Below, in pieces: positions 1-8,796 of a DNA stretch of 34,888 bases. The notes below the pieces were generated by a model. The model ran no database searches. It was not told the origin of the DNA and was given only the letters and a program-made list of their open reading frames with translations. The stretch's first letter is position 1. The number at the start of each line of letters is the position of its first letter. The stretch spans positions 1 through 34,888 of the forward strand of contig CANJQU010000037.1 in assembly GCA_947476485.1 (NCBI GenBank). The letters are read 5' to 3'. The position numbers were made by a program, and so were the translations under genes. This stretch comes from Chitinophagaceae bacterium (lineage in GTDB: Bacteria > Bacteroidota > Bacteroidia > Chitinophagales > Chitinophagaceae).

Positions 1-125
1 GCTACAATCAGTCTGCGATAGCTTTTTATAAGAAGACAGGATTTACTCATTATATGGATGAGGATATTGAGATCGGCAATGGCTATTTTATGAATGACCA
101 TGTGCTGAGGATGGCGATGGGATAA
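1..125 (+). CDS. GNAT-type acetyltransferase, C-terminal fragment
   Basis: The window opens inside this gene; about 40 codons remain, read in the frame beginning at base 3 and ending with TAA at 123-125. The visible residues include N-x-x-A-I-A-F-Y-K-K-T-G-F, the typical last helix and strand of Gcn5-related N-acetyltransferases, in which an Asn and a Tyr lie near the acetyl-CoA pantetheine arm. The tail is short and ends MAMG. The substrate cannot be told from this end. It is followed by a non-coding gap with palindromes. Confidence 0.7.
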   Translation, partial: YNQSAIAFYKKTGFTHYMDEDIEIGNGYFMNDHVLRMAMG

Positions 126-190
126 ACTTCCCGTTCACATTGTTTGACGGCAGGTCTTAAAAAATGTGCAGAGCGGTATATAACGGTGTG

Positions 191-212
191 GAGACGAAAG
201 GCATTGCGTCTC
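191..212. repeat. Imperfect palindrome, GAGACG-CGTCTC family
   Basis: GAGACG (191-196) is mirrored by CGTCTC (207-212) around an AAAGGCATTG core. The same unit with perfect arms is at 34539-34560, which shows a dispersed palindromic repeat. It lies in a gap of about 190 bases between convergent genes. Confidence 0.7.
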
Positions 213-253
213 TACATAACCTGAATAACAGCGTAGCGGTGCCCATAAAACGA

Positions 254-282
254 GCAGAGACGTTGCGGTGCAACGTCTCTGC
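254..282. repeat. Perfect 13-bp hairpin with 3-base loop
   Basis: GCAGAGACGTTGC (254-266) pairs perfectly with GCAACGTCTCTGC (270-282) around GGT. It carries the same GAGACG / CGTCTC core as the palindromes at 191-212 and 34539-34560, so it is probably another variant of that dispersed repeat. It may also act as a transcription barrier between the convergent acetyltransferase and tonB genes, although no T-run follows it. Confidence 0.75.
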
Positions 283-318
283 GTGATTCTAATACTATAT
301 GGCGCTTTTGCGCTGAAG

Positions 319-1107
319 CTACTCTAACTTGAACTGGATAGGCAGGGTGAAGTAAACCTTCACAGCCTTACCGTTTTGTTTACCTGCTTTCCAGTGTGGC
401 ATTGCTGCTACCACACGTCTTGCTTCATCGTCACAACCACTGCCAATGCCACGCACGATGGTTACATCACTTACTGCGCCATCTTCATTTACTACGAACT
501 TCACAATAACACGGCCTTCCACATTTGCCTCACGCGCCGCATCGGGATAGTGAAGGTTTTTCTGGAGGTAGCTCTGCATGTCGAAACTTGGTGCAGGCTG
601 CTGCTCCACATAGTTAAATATGGCAGGCGCAGCAGGTGCAGCAACTACCCCTGTACTTGGAGGAGCAACGATACCCGGATCGATACCGTTAGGGTCACCT
701 TTTTCATCTTTAGGACCAGACGCAGTAATTTCTTTCTGCGGTGGCGGCACTTCCTCTTCCTTTACTTCCTCATCCTTTTTGATCACCGGCGGTGTAAACT
801 TTACCATCGGCTTCACCGGTGGTGGCGGTGGTGGCGGCGGTGGTGGCGGTGGCTTATGAGGATCTATCGGCGGAGGTTCTGCCAGCACGACTTCCTTAGG
901 TGGTGGCGGCTTCTTTTTCTCTGCATGAACGCTCATTGTAATTATCGCATACAGCGCAACTGCGACAGCTATACCGGCAAGTACGATCAAAGCACGATAA
1001 ACACGCTTGGGATAATTCTTGCGCAACTCATATCCGCCGTATATTTTATTACGGCCTTCGAATATGATATCGATATAGTCGGCGGTTAATATTTTATTAA
1101 TATCCAT
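319..1107 (-). CDS. tonB: Energy transducer TonB
   Basis: TonB passes proton-motive energy from ExbB-ExbD in the inner membrane to TonB-dependent receptors in the outer membrane. The 262-residue product has a short cytoplasmic N-terminus, one transmembrane segment at about residues 37-58, a long Pro-rich and Lys/Glu-rich periplasmic stretch at about 65-125 (including a run of 12 prolines), and a C-terminal TonB domain from about 175. That domain shows YPDAAREANVEGRVIVKF and ends in LPIQFKLE. It is the last gene of a four-gene minus-strand cluster, 111 bases after the second exbD. The N-terminal MDINKILTADYIDIIFEGR stretch resembles those of other Bacteroidota TonB proteins. Confidence 0.95.
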   Translation of the reverse strand: MDINKILTADYIDIIFEGRNKIYGGYELRKNYPKRVYRALIVLAGIAVAVALYAIITMSVHAEKKKPPPPKEVVLAEPPPIDPHKPPPPPPPPPPPPVKPMVKFTPPVIKKDEEVKEEEVPPPQKEITASGPKDEKGDPNGIDPGIVAPPSTGVVAAPAAPAIFNYVEQQPAPSFDMQSYLQKNLHYPDAAREANVEGRVIVKFVVNEDGAVSDVTIVRGIGSGCDDEARRVVAAMPHWKAGKQNGKAVKVYFTLPIQFKLE

Positions 1108-1218
1108 TTTATATCTTTTTAGCTGAAAGCGAAGTTGTGATGGTCCTCCTTAAACTCCCTGCTGTTTTAATTCTAATAACCTGCAAAAACACCCTGCCAG
1201 TAACAGGATCTTTCACTT

Positions 1219-1803
1219 CTATTTTATACCGTTTGCCACTTCTGTTTCTTTAATGAAACCCTGCTCAATATCTGTAATGTCGACAATGGCGTAAACTTTT
1301 ACTTCATTGATCGTCATTTCATCAAGCATACCAACAAGGTCTCCGTAAGTGCTGGTGGTATCGGGCTTAATCAGTACAGTAGCTTCATCCTTAACCCCAA
1401 GAGCGCCGGAATTCTTCAATTCCCGTACCGTTTTGATCTTATCAATAAGAACCTGGCGGATACCTTTTTTATTAGTGGATTGCAGTTCCGGTGGCTTGTT
1501 AGGATCGTCGCCGATACCCTGGTAGTAGTATATGTGGCCATTTTTGCTCAGCAAAACAGTAAGAGCAGCACTCGCTTTGAGTTTGTTCTTTTCTTCCTGC
1601 TTCAGATCCTTGTCCTTGTATGGCATATTGATCTCCATAGTTTTAGGCCGGGCCAGTGTTGTCGTGTACATAAAGAACGTGATCAACAGAAAGCCAAGAT
1701 CCACCATGGGAGTGAGATCGATACGTGTGCTTAGTTTTTTACCCTTTTTGACGCCGGGGCCCTTTTTATGCCCCCCGCTACTCGAGGTATCCATTTCTGC
1801 CAT
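1219..1803 (-). CDS. exbD: ExbD/TolR family biopolymer transporter (second copy)
   Basis: This is the second ExbD-like subunit of the proton channel that powers TonB, with 194 residues. A basic Lys/Gly-rich N-terminus (about 1-27) precedes one transmembrane helix at about 33-52. The RIDLTPMVDLGFLLITFF segment carries the membrane Asp (residue 35) expected to take part in proton transfer. A periplasmic ExbD domain follows (IKPDTTSTYGDLVGMLDEM). It lies between the first exbD and tonB, with 67 bases to the upstream gene. Two ExbD paralogues in one cluster are common in Bacteroidota and may form mixed dimers (inference). Confidence 0.93.
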   Translation of the reverse strand: MAEMDTSSSGGHKKGPGVKKGKKLSTRIDLTPMVDLGFLLITFFMYTTTLARPKTMEINMPYKDKDLKQEEKNKLKASAALTVLLSKNGHIYYYQGIGDDPNKPPELQSTNKKGIRQVLIDKIKTVRELKNSGALGVKDEATVLIKPDTTSTYGDLVGMLDEMTINEVKVYAIVDITDIEQGFIKETEVANGIK

Positions 1804-1870
1804 AAAAACAATTTTATAGTTTAAAATTTACAATTGGCAGCTTATCACCCGCCTTTTCCTATCAATTTTA

Positions 1871-2533
1871 TCACTTATGAGTATCGCCTTTATGGGCAGC
1901 CTCATAAACAGCCGTACCCGGAGGCAATGGCTCGAGATCAGTGATCAGGTTAAACTTAAATATCTTATACCCTTCCAGAGTTTTAATGATCTTCTGAACA
2001 CTGGGATAAGAAGCCTTTCCGTCGGCCTTGATACAAATACGCAACTGTGGATTTGTTTCTCTTGCAGCCAATATCCATACAGCCAGATCGTTGTTTGGCG
2101 CCAGCACAGCGGTGTCGGCAGGAATGCCGGGAGCAGTAATTTCCGCTGCTTTCTGCTGCTCGGGATTAGATGCCAGGTACTCCTTCAGCATACTGAAAGG
2201 AATACCCTCTGATGCGTCAACGGTGAACGCTGCTTTTTCTTCCTTAGTGAGGTTGAGATTTTTCTTAAAGTTGATACTCTCAATAAGGCTCTGCCGCATG
2301 TTCTTATTATCGATAGCAAAGAATATTCTTCCTTTCTGATCAACGGTAAGCAACATCACATCTTTCTCGGGCAGTGGCGTTTCCGCAATGGACTTAGGTG
2401 TAGACACTACTACAGGCTCCGGCGGCTTGAATTTAGTTGCCAGCATGAAAAACGTGAGCAGCAGAAACGCCACATCGCACATCGCGGTCATGTCGATGTG
2501 CGTACTTTGTCGTGGTAATTTTGCGTGAGGCAT
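1871..2533 (-). CDS. exbD: ExbD/TolR family biopolymer transporter (first copy)
   Basis: This 220-residue ExbD-like protein lies directly downstream of exbB. The single transmembrane helix at about 18-35 includes HIDMTAMCDVAFLLLTFF, with the conserved membrane Asp at residue 20. The periplasmic domain is longer than in the partner ExbD: it has an insertion rich in Glu, Lys and Ala between the first strand and the RICIKADGKASYPSVQKII core. It probably works with the exbB and tonB products in the same cluster. The start is the only ATG ahead of the conserved N-terminus. Confidence 0.93.
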   Translation of the reverse strand: MPHAKLPRQSTHIDMTAMCDVAFLLLTFFMLATKFKPPEPVVVSTPKSIAETPLPEKDVMLLTVDQKGRIFFAIDNKNMRQSLIESINFKKNLNLTKEEKAAFTVDASEGIPFSMLKEYLASNPEQQKAAEITAPGIPADTAVLAPNNDLAVWILAARETNPQLRICIKADGKASYPSVQKIIKTLEGYKIFKFNLITDLEPLPPGTAVYEAAHKGDTHK

Positions 2534-2648
2534 TTTATTAATTCAAAAGTTTAAATTCAAAAGTCAAAAGCCGCATCAAAAACAAAATGGAGCTTGTTGT
2601 TTTATATAGACACAAATTCATTCAAATTCCACAAACTTTCTTTATAGA

Positions 2649-2679
2649 CGTAATGCGGAGCGCCAGGCCCCGCATTACG
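2649..2679. repeat. Strong palindrome between exbB and exbD
   Basis: CGTAATGCGG (2649-2658) and CCGCATTACG (2670-2679) form a perfect 10-bp stem around an 11-base loop. It starts eight bases past the exbB stop on the minus strand and has no T-run, so it looks more like a REP-type element or an mRNA-stabilising hairpin than a terminator. It could help raise exbB transcript level over the downstream genes (inference). Confidence 0.6.
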
Positions 2680-2686
2680 CAATTTA

Positions 2687-3541
2687 TTATTTGTAGTTAG
2701 ACGCGAAGCTCTGCGTAAGCGTAAAGCCGCTTTCGTCGATACCGTAAGTAACGCCATCGATGATGGTGGTGAAGAAGTTATAAGCTACGATCGCCATGAA
2801 CGAAGTGCTGATACCGAGGGCCGTGTTGATAAGGGCCTCAGAGATACCTTGTGCAAGCGCAGTAGCATCGCCGCCGCCGCCGCTGGATCCCAGAGCCGAG
2901 AATGAACGGATCATACCAAGTACCGTACCGAAAAGACCAAGCAGCGTAGCGCAGGAAGCGATCGTAGAAAGGAACACGAGGTTCTTCTCCAGCATCGGCA
3001 GCTCCAGCGCTGTAGCTTCTTCTATTTCTTTCTGTATGCTCAGTACTTTCTGGTCAGTATCGAGATCGTGGTTATGGGTCATCTCGCGATACTTCACGAG
3101 GCCGGAACGCATTACGTTACCAACTGAACCTGCCTGCTTATCGCACTCTGCGATAGCTGCATCAATGTTCTTATTGGCAAGATGATACTGAACTTTGCGC
3201 ACAAACTCTCCTGAATCCATTTTACCTTTTGCCTTGAATATTGTAAGCGCACGCTCAACCACGAAAGAAATAAGCGTAAGCAGTGTAGCGAGAAGTATAG
3301 GTACCACAAAACCACCCTGGTACATCAGGCCTAATAAGTTCCCTTCTTTAGCATGTTTTTTATCAACGTCCTGGAAGTTGCTTCCGTTGCCCATAACGAA
3401 TTTCCAGGTAAGGTACCCTACTACAACGCAGGACGCCACTACAATAAGATTTACCAAAAAATTGTTAGCGTTTTTTGGTTTGCCGGCCGTGTTACCTTGT
3501 GGAGCTGATGGTCTCGGTGCTGCCGTTTTTACGTCTGCCAT
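2687..3541 (-). CDS. exbB: MotA/TolQ/ExbB proton channel family protein
   Basis: ExbB is the multi-spanning subunit of the proton channel that energises TonB. The 284-residue protein has an extra N-terminal transmembrane helix at about 28-50, typical of Bacteroidota ExbB. It then has the three family helices at about 70-100, 190-212 and 234-258. The conserved segments LLGLFGTVLGMIRSF and GISEALINTALGIS are present. The N-terminus is Pro/Ala-rich and probably cytoplasmic. It is the first gene of exbB-exbD-exbD-tonB and has a good -33/-7 promoter upstream, with a leader of roughly 55 bases. Confidence 0.95.
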   Translation of the reverse strand: MADVKTAAPRPSAPQGNTAGKPKNANNFLVNLIVVASCVVVGYLTWKFVMGNGSNFQDVDKKHAKEGNLLGLMYQGGFVVPILLATLLTLISFVVERALTIFKAKGKMDSGEFVRKVQYHLANKNIDAAIAECDKQAGSVGNVMRSGLVKYREMTHNHDLDTDQKVLSIQKEIEEATALELPMLEKNLVFLSTIASCATLLGLFGTVLGMIRSFSALGSSGGGGDATALAQGISEALINTALGISTSFMAIVAYNFFTTIIDGVTYGIDESGFTLTQSFASNYK

Positions 3542-3602
3542 AATACTGGTTTTTGTTTTTGTGTTTTCTGAATATTAGTTAAAGAAAAATTTTGTGCGTT
3601 TG

Positions 3603-3632
3603 CAAAGATATAAGTACGCGTCAAAAAAACAA
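3603..3632 (-). promoter_or_regulatory. Promoter of exbB-exbD-exbD-tonB
   Basis: Read on the minus strand, TTG (3632-3630) is followed after exactly 19 bases by TATCTTTG (3610-3603). This fits the Bacteroidota -33 TTG / -7 TAnnTTTG pattern. The exbB ATG is about 60 bases downstream. Confidence 0.65.
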
Positions 3633-3940
3633 TTTTGCCGCTGAAATATTTCCAAAAATAGGGTATTAGGGATATGAAACAATAAAATTACATCAGGTGC
3701 CGCCGGCCTAAGTGCCTTGAAAACGCAGGCTAATGTAATATATTGCGTTGTAAATCACTATTCTGTAATACTGTTATCATATTGTAAAGTGTGGGTTGCT
3801 AAACTATATAGACGTAATCTATCCGCTATTCCTTGGTAATTGTGAAAAATATTTTTTTACAGAGAAATTTGACCTGGAGTGACAACTGCATAACGCACTG
3901 CCAAACTATAGCTCAAACGCACGTTTTTTTATTTTATACT
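3633..3940. other. Non-coding gap between divergent exbB and the TSUP gene
   Basis: About 300 AT-rich bases without a convincing reading frame, RNA structure or repeat. Apart from the two promoters at its edges I see nothing supportable here. Confidence 0.5.
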
Positions 3941-3943
3941 CCC

Positions 3944-3951
3944 TACTTTTG
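3944..3951 (+). promoter_or_regulatory. -7 element upstream of the TSUP permease gene
   Basis: TACTTTTG matches TAnnTTTG. It ends 16 bases before the ATG at 3968, so the transcript would have only a very short leader. No clear -33 TTTG is seen at the expected distance. Confidence 0.5.
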
Positions 3952-3967
3952 ACCCAAACTTACAACG

Positions 3968-4348
3968 ATGAATATTAGCATGACAACTATACTCGGGCTA
4001 CTGGCACTAGGATTGGTGGCCGGGATGCTCAGCAGCATGGTAGGCATTGGCGGCGGCGTGGTGATCGTGCCGGCCCTTGTCATGATCTTCGCGGTGAGCC
4101 AGAAGACGGCGCAAGGCACATCGTTAGCGATGCTGCTGCCTCCAATCGGTGTATTTGCGGTGATCAATTACTACAAGGCGGGATATGTGGATTTCAAATT
4201 GGCGGGGATCCTGTGCCTGGCGTTTGTTGTGGGTAGCTATTTTGGCAGTAAAGTAGCATTGAATTTGCAGGAAAGCACATTAAAAAGGATATTTGGCGTC
4301 TTTTTGATGATATTGGCAGTTAAGTTCCTGTTTTTTAATAAGGGGTGA
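3968..4348 (+). CDS. Half-size TSUP (TauE/SafE) membrane permease
   Basis: TSUP proteins move small organic or sulfur-containing anions across the inner membrane. The product has only 126 residues, about half the usual length of around 250, so it carries a single copy of the internally duplicated unit. It shows about four hydrophobic helices and the family signatures GMLSSMVGIGGGVVIVPAL (about 19-37) and AQGTSLAMLLPP. It would need to pair with itself or a partner to form a full transporter (inference). The substrate is unknown. It stands alone between the exbB operon and asnS. Confidence 0.8.
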   Translation: MNISMTTILGLLALGLVAGMLSSMVGIGGGVVIVPALVMIFAVSQKTAQGTSLAMLLPPIGVFAVINYYKAGYVDFKLAGILCLAFVVGSYFGSKVALNLQESTLKRIFGVFLMILAVKFLFFNKG

Positions 4349-4380
4349 AATAAAGCATGGTATATGCTATTTAGTAAGTT

Positions 4381-4535
4381 AACCCTGAAGGGCAATGTCA
4401 TTAAGTTAAGTGGTATTGCGCCCATACAGGGCTATGTGTTGTGTGCATTTATGTCCGGGGGCTTCACCCCGGCTGATATGTTACGCCCTTTCAGGGCTTT
4501 GTGTTTTCAACAAGGGTAAAAACCTCCGGGTGAAC
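4381..4535. repeat. Cluster of short palindromes before asnS
   Basis: Several small hairpins are packed together: GCCC/GGGC (4420-4432), CCGGGG-GCTTCA-CCCCGG (4455-4472) and GCCCT-TTC-AGGGC (4485-4497). This type of GC-rich patch, with CCCTGAAGGGC-like words and GGGGCTTCACCCC, resembles dispersed intergenic repeats of Bacteroidota genomes. No gene is seen in it. Confidence 0.55.
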
Positions 4536-4551
4536 AAATAAATTAAGCAAA

Positions 4552-5982
4552 ATGAAACGTACAAAGATCAAAGACATCTTAGCAAACGAAGCAGCGGATT
4601 ATAAAGTAAACGTGAAAGGATGGGTGCGCTCATTCCGCAATAACCAGTTCATAGCGCTCAATGATGGTTCGTGCATGGGTAATATCCAGGTAGTGGTGGA
4701 ACTAGGGACAGATGAAGCTATCGTAAAACGCATTGCTACCGGTGCATCGGTGAGTGTGGACGGAACTGTGGTTCCATCACTGGGCAAGGGCCAGCGTGTG
4801 GAGGTGAAAGCAGAAAACATCACGATACTGGGAGAGTGTGATAATGACCAGTACCCGTTGCAATTGAAGAACAAGCCCAGCCTGGAGTATTTGCGAGAGA
4901 TCGCGCATCTTCGTTTCCGCACCAATACGTTTGGAGCAGTATTCCGTGTGCGCCACACCCTGGCATACGCCATTCATAAATTCTTTAACGACCGTGGGTT
5001 TGTGTATCTGCATACACCCATCGTAACCGCATCGGATGCCGAGGGCGCAGGAGAAATGTTCAAGGTCACTACCCTGCCGTTTGATAATGCCCCACATAAT
5101 GAAGATGGCACCATCAACTTCAAAGAAGATTTCTTCGGACGGGCAACCAACCTTACTGTTAGCGGCCAACTGGAAGCCGAACTGGGCGCAATGGCGTTCA
5201 GCGAGGTATATACCTTCGGGCCGACGTTCCGTGCAGAAAATTCCAATACCGCACGCCACCTTGCGGAGTTCTGGATGATAGAACCGGAGGTTGCGTTCAA
5301 CGATATCTATGACAATATGGACCTGGCCGAGGACCTATTGAAATATGTGATCAGCTATGCACTTGAACACAACCGCGAAGACCTTGACTTCCTGGCTCAG
5401 CGCCTTGTGGATGAAGAGAAACAAAAGCCTATGAATGAGCGCAGCGATATGCCGCTTATTGAAAAGCTGGAGTTTGTGCTGAACAATAAATTTGAACGCA
5501 TCACTTATACCGAGGCTATTAATATACTTCTTGAATCGCCTGCGTATAAAAAGAAGAAATTCCAGTATGATGTGAGCTGGGGCATAGATATGCAGAGCGA
5601 ACATGAGCGCTACCTGGTGGAAAAGCACTTTAAGAAGCCGGTGATCGTAACTGGCTACCCTAAAGAAATAAAAGCCTTCTACATGCGCCAGAATGATGAC
5701 GGCAAAACAGTAGCGGCAATGGACATACTGGCACCGGGGATTGGCGAGATAGTAGGCGGATCTCAAAGAGAAGAAAGGCTGGATAAGCTTACGCAGCGTA
5801 TGAACGAGATGCACATACCCACGGATGAAATGTTCTGGTACCTGGATACCCGTCGCTTTGGCACAGTGCCACATGCAGGCTTCGGGCTCGGTTTTGAGCG
5901 TATGGTATTATTCGTGACTGGCATGACCAATATACGTGACGTAATACCGTTCCCGAGAACACCGAAGAACGCGGAGTTTTAA
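4552..5982 (+). CDS. asnS: Asparagine-tRNA ligase
   Basis: This class IIb aminoacyl-tRNA synthetase charges tRNA-Asn with asparagine in the cytoplasm. The 476-residue product has the usual length. An N-terminal OB-fold anticodon-binding domain (about 18-95, with [11 protein letters not shown]) precedes the catalytic domain. Motif 2 is at about 226-244 ([16 protein letters not shown]) and motif 3 at about 441-457 ([17 protein letters not shown]), followed by [10 protein letters not shown]. The presence of AsnRS rather than AspRS signatures is supported by the [11 protein letters not shown] stretch. A strong hairpin terminator follows within 20 bases. Confidence 0.97.
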   Translation: MKRTKIKDILANEAADYKVNVKGWVRSFRNNQFIALNDGSCMGNIQVVVELGTDEAIVKRIATGASVSVDGTVVPSLGKGQRVEVKAENITILGECDNDQYPLQLKNKPSLEYLREIAHLRFRTNTFGAVFRVRHTLAYAIHKFFNDRGFVYLHTPIVTASDAEGAGEMFKVTTLPFDNAPHNEDGTINFKEDFFGRATNLTVSGQLEAELGAMAFSEVYTFGPTFRAENSNTARHLAEFWMIEPEVAFNDIYDNMDLAEDLLKYVISYALEHNREDLDFLAQRLVDEEKQKPMNERSDMPLIEKLEFVLNNKFERITYTEAINILLESPAYKKKKFQYDVSWGIDMQSEHERYLVEKHFKKPVIVTGYPKEIKAFYMRQNDDGKTVAAMDILAPGIGEIVGGSQREERLDKLTQRMNEMHIPTDEMFWYLDTRRFGTVPHAGFGLGFERMVLFVTGMTNIRDVIPFPRTPKNAEF

Positions 5983-6000
5983 TTTATTGATAAAATACAC

Positions 6001-6036
6001 AAAAGGCGCTCCTATTTATTTACTGGAGCGCCTTTT
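6001..6036 (+). terminator. Rho-independent terminator after asnS
   Basis: AAAAGGCGCTCC (6001-6012) pairs with GGAGCGCCTTTT (6025-6036) across a 12-base loop. A T-rich stretch (ACTTTTTT) follows on the plus strand. It begins 18 bases past the asnS stop. Confidence 0.85.
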
Positions 6037-6201
6037 ACTTTTTTGGATGAGCGTACATTTCTTTACAAACCAATGTACCCTCATGGCTTTCACCAGGAAT
6101 TTATTGCTCTTATGGTCGGTAAACATTTGAGCTGTGCCCTGATGCTCACTTTAGACCTGCGATAATTTAATACACTACCTTAGCAGGTAATAACAGCTAC
6201 G

Positions 6202-6666
6202 ATGTTCAAAACGCAACTATTAATTTCCGGCCTGGTACTTCTTTCATTCGTTGCCTATACACAACAGGTGAAGCAGCCATACTATTACCAGTCTGTCAAT
6301 AACCAGGACAAGACAATTGATTTTGTTTTTGGCCTGTACCCGGCAACGATCAACTATTATGAAAGCAAGGATTTCCCCCCTTACACGGCAATAAGAACAG
6401 CGGTTTTCAATAAGTCGAAAAAGGACACGCTAAAATGGAACAATTTCAAAGTGGATATACTATTAAAATCAGGTCAACTGATCAGCAATTATATCCCTTT
6501 TTCGAAAGAAAACGCTTACATATGTACTTACAAGGTCATTGCCGATTCCACGCATTACCAGTACTTCTGCTTTCATACAAAATTCTCCAATGGTGATATA
6601 GACAGAGCATGGCTGCAGATAAGTGAAGACGAGATATTTAGTCTGAACTATGAAAAAAACGAATAG
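6202..6666 (+). CDS. Secreted protein of unknown function, paralogue of the 9520-9984 product
   Basis: I do not recognise a named family. The 154-residue product begins with a clear signal peptide (MFKTQLLISGLVLLSFVAYTQ), so it should be periplasmic or surface-exposed. The body is rich in Tyr, Phe, Asn and Lys and is predicted to be mostly beta strand. It shares about half of its residues (about 75 of 153 by hand alignment) with the 154-residue protein encoded at 9520-9984. The shared parts include the YPAT/YPTS region, K-V-x-I-L-L-x-S-G, and the identical string THYQYFCFH near residue 115. The two genes bracket a sensor kinase and response regulator on the same strand, suggesting a role in that pathway (inference). 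Confidence 0.75.
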   Translation: MFKTQLLISGLVLLSFVAYTQQVKQPYYYQSVNNQDKTIDFVFGLYPATINYYESKDFPPYTAIRTAVFNKSKKDTLKWNNFKVDILLKSGQLISNYIPFSKENAYICTYKVIADSTHYQYFCFHTKFSNGDIDRAWLQISEDEIFSLNYEKNE

Positions 6667-6808
6667 TGCCACCCACTACTGGAATTGCATAGGGTTCTAT
6701 AAAAAATATCTGCAAGTAAATTAAATACGCCCGTTATTTTGTGCACCTGCTCAATATCATTTTATTTCTCCTCCGAAAAGAATATTTTTATAGGATAATC
6801 ACATTTTG

Positions 6809-8728
6809 ATGAAGGTCAAAGCCATATTAGTAATCATACTGTATTTTTTTGCCTTTAATGCCCGTGCCCAAAAAGAGGATAGTATCCTCCAGTATGGCAT
6901 CAGCCTGTATCAAAAAGGCGACTATGAACAATCGATCGCCATACTTGAAGAGAGATTGCAAACAGCGCTGAAACGAAGCGAAAAAAATGTTCAGAAGGTC
7001 ATATACAATAACCTTGGCAATAACTACAGCAACATAGGAAATACCGCAGAGGCGTTGAAAGCATACCAAAATGCGATCTCCATTGCAGAAGAACAGAATG
7101 ATAAAAAAAGCGTAGCAAAATGCACAAAGAATATAGGCGCCTTGTTTTCAGAGTCAAAGGATTTCGAAAAGGCCTTACAAAAATATACAGAGGCTGAGAA
7201 GATAGCCCTTTCTATCAATGACACCTTTACCCTTGCCGATTGCGCCAATAACAGGGGGGTGATCTATGAACAGCAGAAAAAATATGACGAAGCGCTCAAA
7301 AGCTATACCTCGGCATTGAAGCTTTATCAGCAGTTAAAAATGGACGACCGTATCGCGATCACCTATATCAACATTGGTGTTGTTTACAAATACCTTAAGG
7401 ATTATGACAAGTCTATTGAGTTTTATGAGCAATCCCTGGCCATATCGGAGAAACTCGGCGACAAGTTCATGGTGGCTGCCAATCAAGTGAATATAGGCAA
7501 TGTGTATGAGATGAAGGGCGACTATAAAAAGGCCATAGCCCTTAACGAAAAGGGCCTGCAGACGGGCAGGGAGATAAATTCCCAGGAACTCATCATGGAA
7601 GTGTATGGAAACCTGGCTGAGGATTATGCAAAAAGCGGTGACTATAAAACAGGTTTCGAGCTTTACAAAAAATACACTGCCGTTAAGGATAGTTTTATAA
7701 GTGTGGAGCGGTCGAAACAAGTGGCAGAAATGCAAACGAAGTATGAGACCGAAAAAAAGGAAAAGCAAATTATAAAACTGGAAAAAACAAGATACCAGAT
7801 GTTCGCCATTATCGGCATTATGGTGCTTGTGCTGGTGATCGCATTTTTGCTGTATAACCGTCAACAGACACTGCAGAAACAAAAACGTGAAAAAGCAATT
7901 GCAGAGGCCGAATATAATGAGCGTATGCGCATAGCCAAGGACGTACACGATGACCTGGGTTCCGGCCTTTCGAAAATATCATTGATGGCCGACATGGCGC
8001 AAAGGCGCGTAAGTGGAAATGAACAATTGGGAAGCGACATAGAAAACATTGCAGCGGTATCAAAGAAGCTTGCCGAAGTGATCGGGAACCTGCTATGGGT
8101 GAAAGACCCTGAAAACACAACAGTGAGCCACCTGACTGCAAATATGGAAAACCTCACGGCGGGCCTTTCCCAGATATCTGATGCGGCTGAAACGGCACGA
8201 AAGAAAGCAGGCGACAACATTTACCTGGGCAATGAAATAAAGCATATATCCGTGATGTCCCGCGAGCTGGTTGACAATATGCGGGATCTTATCTGGGTAT
8301 TAAACCCGGAGAACACGACATTGGAACAACTGGTAGCCCGCCTAAGGGAATATTGCAGCGACTACCTTGACGGGATGCAGGTTGATGTAATGCTTGATTT
8401 CCCTATGGATGCGCCGCACTTAAAGATATCGAGGGAAGGACAAAGGAACATTTTCCTTACCGTGAAAGAGTCCGTCAACAACAGCATAAAGCACTCAGGT
8501 ACCACGGCAATGAACATCAGTCTGAAGATCACAAAAAGCGACCTGCAGATATCCGTAGGTGATAATGGACGGGGATTTGACATAGGTAGTATCAGGAGCG
8601 GTGGCAACGGCCTCCGGAATATGAAGCAACGCATTGAATCGGTAGGTGGTAATTATGAGATCAGTTCGGTGCTGAATAAAGGAACTATCACCACAATATC
8701 CGTATTTTTAAACAGGCTGGCTGTTTAA
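6809..8728 (+). CDS. TPR-repeat sensor histidine kinase with duplicated DHp domain
   Basis: The protein (639 residues from the ATG at 6809) has a signal peptide ending near ARAQ (residue 21), about six tetratricopeptide repeats at about 25-290, a coiled coil, and one transmembrane helix at about 331-350 (IIGIMVLVLVIAFLLY). A HisKA_3-type domain follows, with phosphoacceptor His380 in KDVHDDLGSGLSKIS. The C-terminal ATPase domain has ESVNNSIKHSG (N box), GDNGRGFD and GGNGLRNMKQR. The DHp unit is tandemly duplicated: residues 380-445 and 446-511 align without gaps, share PENTT, and the second copy lacks the His. A TTG three bases upstream could also start it, but ATG is preferred. The likely partner is the regulator encoded 68 bases downstream. 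Confidence 0.92.
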   Translation: MKVKAILVIILYFFAFNARAQKEDSILQYGISLYQKGDYEQSIAILEERLQTALKRSEKNVQKVIYNNLGNNYSNIGNTAEALKAYQNAISIAEEQNDKKSVAKCTKNIGALFSESKDFEKALQKYTEAEKIALSINDTFTLADCANNRGVIYEQQKKYDEALKSYTSALKLYQQLKMDDRIAITYINIGVVYKYLKDYDKSIEFYEQSLAISEKLGDKFMVAANQVNIGNVYEMKGDYKKAIALNEKGLQTGREINSQELIMEVYGNLAEDYAKSGDYKTGFELYKKYTAVKDSFISVERSKQVAEMQTKYETEKKEKQIIKLEKTRYQMFAIIGIMVLVLVIAFLLYNRQQTLQKQKREKAIAEAEYNERMRIAKDVHDDLGSGLSKISLMADMAQRRVSGNEQLGSDIENIAAVSKKLAEVIGNLLWVKDPENTTVSHLTANMENLTAGLSQISDAAETARKKAGDNIYLGNEIKHISVMSRELVDNMRDLIWVLNPENTTLEQLVARLREYCSDYLDGMQVDVMLDFPMDAPHLKISREGQRNIFLTVKESVNNSIKHSGTTAMNISLKITKSDLQISVGDNGRGFDIGSIRSGGNGLRNMKQRIESVGGNYEISSVLNKGTITTISVFLNRLAV

Positions 8729-8796
8729 AAAATACTACTAAAGTGTAATTGACGAAAGCTGCCCTAAGGATTACTTTTACTTTTTATTCTCAGAAT

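Noticed and set aside
376-1089. Long plus-strand frames opposite tonB, including a Gly-rich one at 620-859
   Set aside because: They are the antisense of the TonB Pro-rich region; the Gly run is the mirror of the proline codons.
8749-8796. TTG start for the response regulator
   Set aside because: It would add 16 residues not found in the family and overlaps a promoter-like sequence; ATG at 8797 fits the receiver domain.
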